35,483 bases of DNA from an uncultured Eubacterium sp. (GTDB lineage: Bacteria; Bacillota; Clostridia; Lachnospirales; Lachnospiraceae), in assembly GCA_900550135.1 (NCBI GenBank), contig URQO01000012.1, positions 1-35,483 on the forward strand. The letters run 5' to 3'. Each line of letters starts with the position of its first letter. Within the stretch, counting starts at the first letter, position 1. This document shows, piece after piece, positions 32,854 through 35,483 of the stretch. The notes beneath the pieces were generated by a model. It did not search any database, was not told the DNA's origin, and saw only the letters and a list, made by a program, of their open reading frames with translations. The position numbers and the translations under genes are program-made.

Positions 32854-33558
32854 TTATGACGGATTCGAAACTTCATTGATTCCTATACTGGAAATACTAT
32901 ACCCGTCAAAAGGACTGTTTTCATTTGGTACAACAATTAGTTTTACTTTTTTAATACCTTTGTTTGTATCTGTTGACACACTTGTCCATTCAAAATCAAA
33001 TGTTATCTGATAACCATCTTCCATTGATGTCTCAACTATATTTTTCTGTTTCCAATCAAATGCATATGGCGATGATGAATTTTGCAAATCAAGTCCGTCA
33101 GGAAAAGTACTGCATTTTAATCTTTGCCCTGTAAGTTGCTCAGCTGCATCTTCCACTTGTGTATTGCTCCAAACCGTACCATACTGATTAACTAAATCTT
33201 CAAATCCCTGATACCAACTATTGCATATCAAAGCGTTTGTGAATTTTTGCCAAAACTTATCATTTGGTTCTTTAGGCAGGTTGTTATATGACAAATCATA
33301 AATTACCATCATATTGACTGCACTTTTTAAATTATCACACTTTTCATAATTCATAGGTGGCAATGTTTCTTTCTGGGTTGTAATTTCTTCTGTTGTGGTT
33401 TCCTCTATGGTACTCTCTTCACCACCTTGAAACAATTCTCCAATTTCTGATGCATCTTTAGATGTATCAAAAACATCTTTTTCATTGTTACCACATCCTA
33501 CTGCCAGTAAAGATACTGCCATTACCCCTGATAACAGTATATACTTCCAATTCTTCAT
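32854..33558 (-). CDS. Putative lipoprotein, unknown function
   Basis: A 234-residue protein with a type II signal peptide: MKNWKYILLSGVMAVSLLAV followed by the lipobox cysteine at residue 22 (LLAVGC). Maturation would need Lgt, encoded elsewhere in this window. After the cysteine comes a Glu/Thr-rich flexible stretch (STIEETTTEEITTQKE) to about residue 66, then a folded region with several aromatic residues (FWQKFTNALICNSWYQGF, FDWKQKNIVET) of no family I recognise. GAGGT lies 6 nt before the ATG. It is between the zinc-ribbon gene and rpsO, in the place where ribF and rpsO are often adjacent. Confidence 0.8.
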   Translation of the reverse strand: MKNWKYILLSGVMAVSLLAVGCGNNEKDVFDTSKDASEIGELFQGGEESTIEETTTEEITTQKETLPPMNYEKCDNLKSAVNMMVIYDLSYNNLPKEPNDKFWQKFTNALICNSWYQGFEDLVNQYGTVWSNTQVEDAAEQLTGQRLKCSTFPDGLDLQNSSSPYAFDWKQKNIVETSMEDGYQITFDFEWTSVSTDTNKGIKKVKLIVVPNENSPFDGYSISSIGINEVSNPS

Positions 33559-33669
33559 CCTTTTACCTCACGTATTTTTATTTTATCTCTTACTTTGTTT
33601 CATTTTTCACAAAAAATTTGTCGCTATCACTTTCATATACACTATAATAATACTTTTAGCAAAACCTGT

Positions 33670-34293
33670 CTATTGATAACTGTCTGTATCTGAATATTCT
33701 TTGCTCTTAAGGATTACAGTATGACCCTGCACGGTTAAATAATAATCACTACTTTCTTTTTCTCCCATAGCTTTACTTCCCTGAAAAACTACATCTTCGC
33801 CATTATATTTTTTATTTATGTAATCTACTACAATCTCTGTATCAACATCTTCCCCTTCAAACTGATATTCTATTTGATACAATTTGTCATCACCTGTAAA
33901 AGAAAACTGAACTTCAGCTGCAATATCTTTATCATCGATTTTTAAGGCCACAAAAGGTGCATATCCCAAATAATAATCTGATTCATTATATAAATTATCT
34001 AATTTCACTTTTGAAGCAACCTCACTTTTTGACATTCCAAATTCTACTCCCTGCATGAAAATATCTTCATTGCCGAAAAAATGTATAATCATAAATCCAA
34101 TCAGCACTGCCAAAATTATTCCTGCTGCTCCCAAAACAATTTTATTGTTTAGCAATCCTCTGCTTGCAGTATTCTGCTGATTTTGAACTGGTTGTTTCCT
34201 TTGAACAGCCTCCGCGCTTACGATAACGTTTCCACAATAACTACAATATTTACTGCTATCAGGAATCGGCTTCCCACACTTATTACAAATCAT
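33670..34293 (-). CDS. Zinc-ribbon membrane protein with external domain
   Basis: Cys at residues 3, 6, 17 and 20 (CNKC, CSYC) form an N-terminal zinc ribbon, the same spacing as in the frameshifted gene at 4561-5198. A Gln-rich linker follows, then one hydrophobic helix (KIVLGAAGIILAVLIGFMII) at about residues 51-71, and about 130 external residues. GVEFGMSKSEVASKV resembles the start of small repeat modules in exported proteins that begin with a Gly-Met/Thr-Lys-Ser-Glu helix; I would not name it further. The ATG at 34293 is 31 nt from the strong AAGGAGG, with a hairpin between. Function is unknown. Confidence 0.78.
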   Translation of the reverse strand: MICNKCGKPIPDSSKYCSYCGNVIVSAEAVQRKQPVQNQQNTASRGLLNNKIVLGAAGIILAVLIGFMIIHFFGNEDIFMQGVEFGMSKSEVASKVKLDNLYNESDYYLGYAPFVALKIDDKDIAAEVQFSFTGDDKLYQIEYQFEGEDVDTEIVVDYINKKYNGEDVVFQGSKAMGEKESSDYYLTVQGHTVILKSKEYSDTDSYQ

Positions 34294-34303
34294 AATTTTT
34301 TCT

Positions 34304-34331
34304 ATGGTACTAAGGCACCATTTTCCTCCTT
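34304..34331 (-). promoter_or_regulatory. Strong Shine-Dalgarno separated from AUG by a hairpin (zinc-ribbon gene)
   Basis: AAGGAGG (34331-34325), AAA, then ATGGTGC-CTTA-GTACCAT (34321-34304), a 7-bp RNA stem counting one G-U, then 10 nt to the ATG at 34293. Without the hairpin the spacing is 13 nt, the same as at pnp. The hairpin also holds a four-codon mini-ORF ATG GTG CCT TAG (34321-34310), close behind the Shine-Dalgarno site, which is another possible control. Confidence 0.55.
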
Positions 34332-34384
34332 TATTTTTTAGTATTATACATCTGCCTTATTCCATTTTTGTTCAGGTTTATATA

Positions 34385-34410
34385 CAAAAAAGGAACCCTT
34401 ACGGTTCCTT
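34385..34410 (-). terminator. Rho-independent terminator of ribF
   Basis: On the minus strand AAGGAACC and GGTTCCTT pair around a short loop and run into TTTTTTG. It begins 10 nt after the ribF stop. Confidence 0.85.
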
Positions 34411-34419
34411 CAACTATTG

Positions 34420-35331
34420 CTAATTTTTAATTCCTTTGCACACCAGAATATCACGCTCTATTTGAGCCTTTAATTCCTGTACATTTGCAAATGTTTTTTC
34501 AGGTCTTACAAAATCATAAAACTCAACCTGTACTATTTCATTATAAATGTAATCTTCATATTCCAAAATATGAGTTTCAACTTTTATTTGTGTACCTGTT
34601 TCCACTGTAGGATTTACGCCAATGTTTGTAATGGCATTAAATCTTTTGTCAGCCACTTTCAGGACTGTTTTGTACACTCCATTTGGTGGCAGAAGTTTGG
34701 TCTTTTCAGGAATAATATTCGCTGTAGGAAGTCCTAATGTTCTTCCCAGTTTTTTTCCTTCCAAAACCTTTCCTATAATACTGTAGGGATGATCAAGCAT
34801 CTCATTTACTTCTGTCATTTTACCCTGAGTTATTTTTTCTCTTATCGCTGTACTGCTAATATCTTTGTTTTGATATTGCTCCTTTGTTACAACAACAAGA
34901 CTATACCCATATTTTTTTTGATTTTCTTTTAGAAAATTCACATCTCCTGATGCTTTTGTTCCAAAGCGAAAATCCGGTCCACATACAATAGTTGTAGCTC
35001 CTATTTTTTCTTTTAAAATCTTTGACACAAACTCATCAGGTGTAAGTGCCAGAAATTCTTTTTTCATAGGCATTTTCATATATACGTCAATCCCCTGAAT
35101 ATCACAAAGCATCTGCTTTTCGGATTCTGTTACAATTGTTTTGTTGGCGTTGTCATCTAAAAAAGCCTTTGGAGATGTTTCAAATGTAAGGACAACTTTT
35201 TGTCTTCCATTTGCGTTTTCTCTTAATTGTTCAAACAACTTTTCATGACCTTTATGTATTCCGTCAAACTTTCCAATTGTAACTATTGTATTATTTAATT
35301 TTACATTGTCATCTATTGATATACACTGCAT
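34420..35331 (-). CDS. ribF: Bifunctional riboflavin kinase / FAD synthetase
   Basis: RibF phosphorylates riboflavin to FMN and adenylates FMN to FAD. The N-terminal nucleotidyltransferase domain has GKFDGIHKGHEKL at about residues 21-33 and the conserved loop FRFGTKASGDV. ISSTAIREKI follows. The C-terminal kinase domain carries GKKLGRTLGLPTANI and GVYKT with the conserved Thr-Asn of the flavin site. With the ATG at 35331 the protein has 303 residues; AGGAG is 5 nt upstream. The ATG at 35346 encloses this site and is less likely. It follows truB, a conserved pairing. Confidence 0.96.
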   Translation of the reverse strand: MQCISIDDNVKLNNTIVTIGKFDGIHKGHEKLFEQLRENANGRQKVVLTFETSPKAFLDDNANKTIVTESEKQMLCDIQGIDVYMKMPMKKEFLALTPDEFVSKILKEKIGATTIVCGPDFRFGTKASGDVNFLKENQKKYGYSLVVVTKEQYQNKDISSTAIREKITQGKMTEVNEMLDHPYSIIGKVLEGKKLGRTLGLPTANIIPEKTKLLPPNGVYKTVLKVADKRFNAITNIGVNPTVETGTQIKVETHILEYEDYIYNEIVQVEFYDFVRPEKTFANVQELKAQIERDILVCKGIKN

Positions 35332-35365
35332 ATTATCTCCTGTCATATCAAAGTTCTTTAAGCTT

Positions 35366-35420
35366 ATTAAACCGACTTTTATACCAAAAGTATATTAACC
35401 GGCTTACTTTTATGCCAAAA
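35366..35420. repeat. Imperfect direct repeat between truB and ribF
   Basis: ATTAAACCGACTTTTATACCAAAA (35366-35389, shown as two parts ATTAAACCGAC and TTTTATACCAAAA) resembles 35394-35420, which has ATTAACCGGC and CTTTTATGCCAAAA with a 3-4 base insertion. The second copy overlaps the truB stop codon. It may be a local duplication. Confidence 0.6.
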
Positions 35421-35483
35421 ACATCTTGATTGGCTTATATATCTGCTTTTCTGCTATAAACATATACAAACCAACAAACTTGC
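35410..35483 (-). CDS. truB: tRNA pseudouridine(55) synthase, C-terminal fragment
   Basis: The last 23 codons of a gene that runs in from outside the window. Read on minus the peptide ends KFVGLYMFIAEKQIYKPIK followed by MFLA and TAA. A Phe-x-Gly-x-Tyr pattern followed by Tyr-x-Pro-x-Lys-Met-Phe is typical of the end of TruB in Clostridia. The position just upstream of ribF is the normal place of truB. Only the tail is visible, so the name rests on this short match and on synteny. Confidence 0.65.
   Translation of the reverse strand, partial: KFVGLYMFIAEKQIYKPIKMFLA

Noticed and set aside
1..35483. CRISPR array, insertion sequence, prophage, tRNA or rRNA genes
   Set aside because: I looked for repeat-spacer patterns, transposase or integrase motifs and cloverleaf or rRNA signatures and saw none.

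Overview
This is an AT-rich chromosomal window from a low-GC Firmicute. The best fit is the class Clostridia, family Lachnospiraceae. The support is PASTA-kinase and phosphatase genes beside rsgA and rpe, a TepA-FtsK pair, formate-tetrahydrofolate ligase, strong AGGAGG ribosome binding sites and a eukaryotic-type HisA. I infer the family from protein character; genus and species are not established. The first 49 bases are not biological: they are the Illumina P5/TruSeq universal adapter left on the contig end, and they cut the first gene short.

Nearly everything is on the minus strand; only ychF and a LytTR response regulator are on plus. Read from the high-coordinate end: the truB 3' end and ribF; a zinc-ribbon membrane protein and a lipoprotein; rpsO and pnp, each with its own promoter and structured leader; then the plus-strand LytTR regulator, divergent from an ABC transporter (two permeases and an ATPase) that is followed by an anchored exported protein. 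Next come a small membrane protein, a MetY-type sulfhydrylase, HisA and TepA; then FtsK/SpoIIIE with fhs, a 123-bp palindromic element, and folD.

After that is the long conserved Firmicute cluster priA-def-fmt-yugP-rsmB-rlmN-prpC-pknB-rsgA-rpe, with very short gaps or overlaps. It joins replication restart, N-formylmethionine handling, rRNA methylation, Ser/Thr phospho-signalling and ribosome maturation. Then come a frameshifted zinc-ribbon/DUF4234 gene, ychF (plus), lgt, and the start of the division and cell wall (dcw) cluster: mraZ-rsmH-ftsL, with tandem MraZ boxes just downstream of its promoter.

The window is mostly housekeeping. I see no CRISPR array, transposase, prophage or tRNA/rRNA gene. 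The most interesting material is non-coding: a long nested hairpin in the pnp leader, resembling in design the RNase III-controlled pnp leader of E. coli; a pnp promoter embedded in the rpsO terminator; two genes whose strong Shine-Dalgarno sequence is separated from AUG by a small hairpin with the same effective spacing; a candidate S15 leader; a palindromic element between fhs and folD; and helically phased T-tracts upstream of the LytTR regulator.
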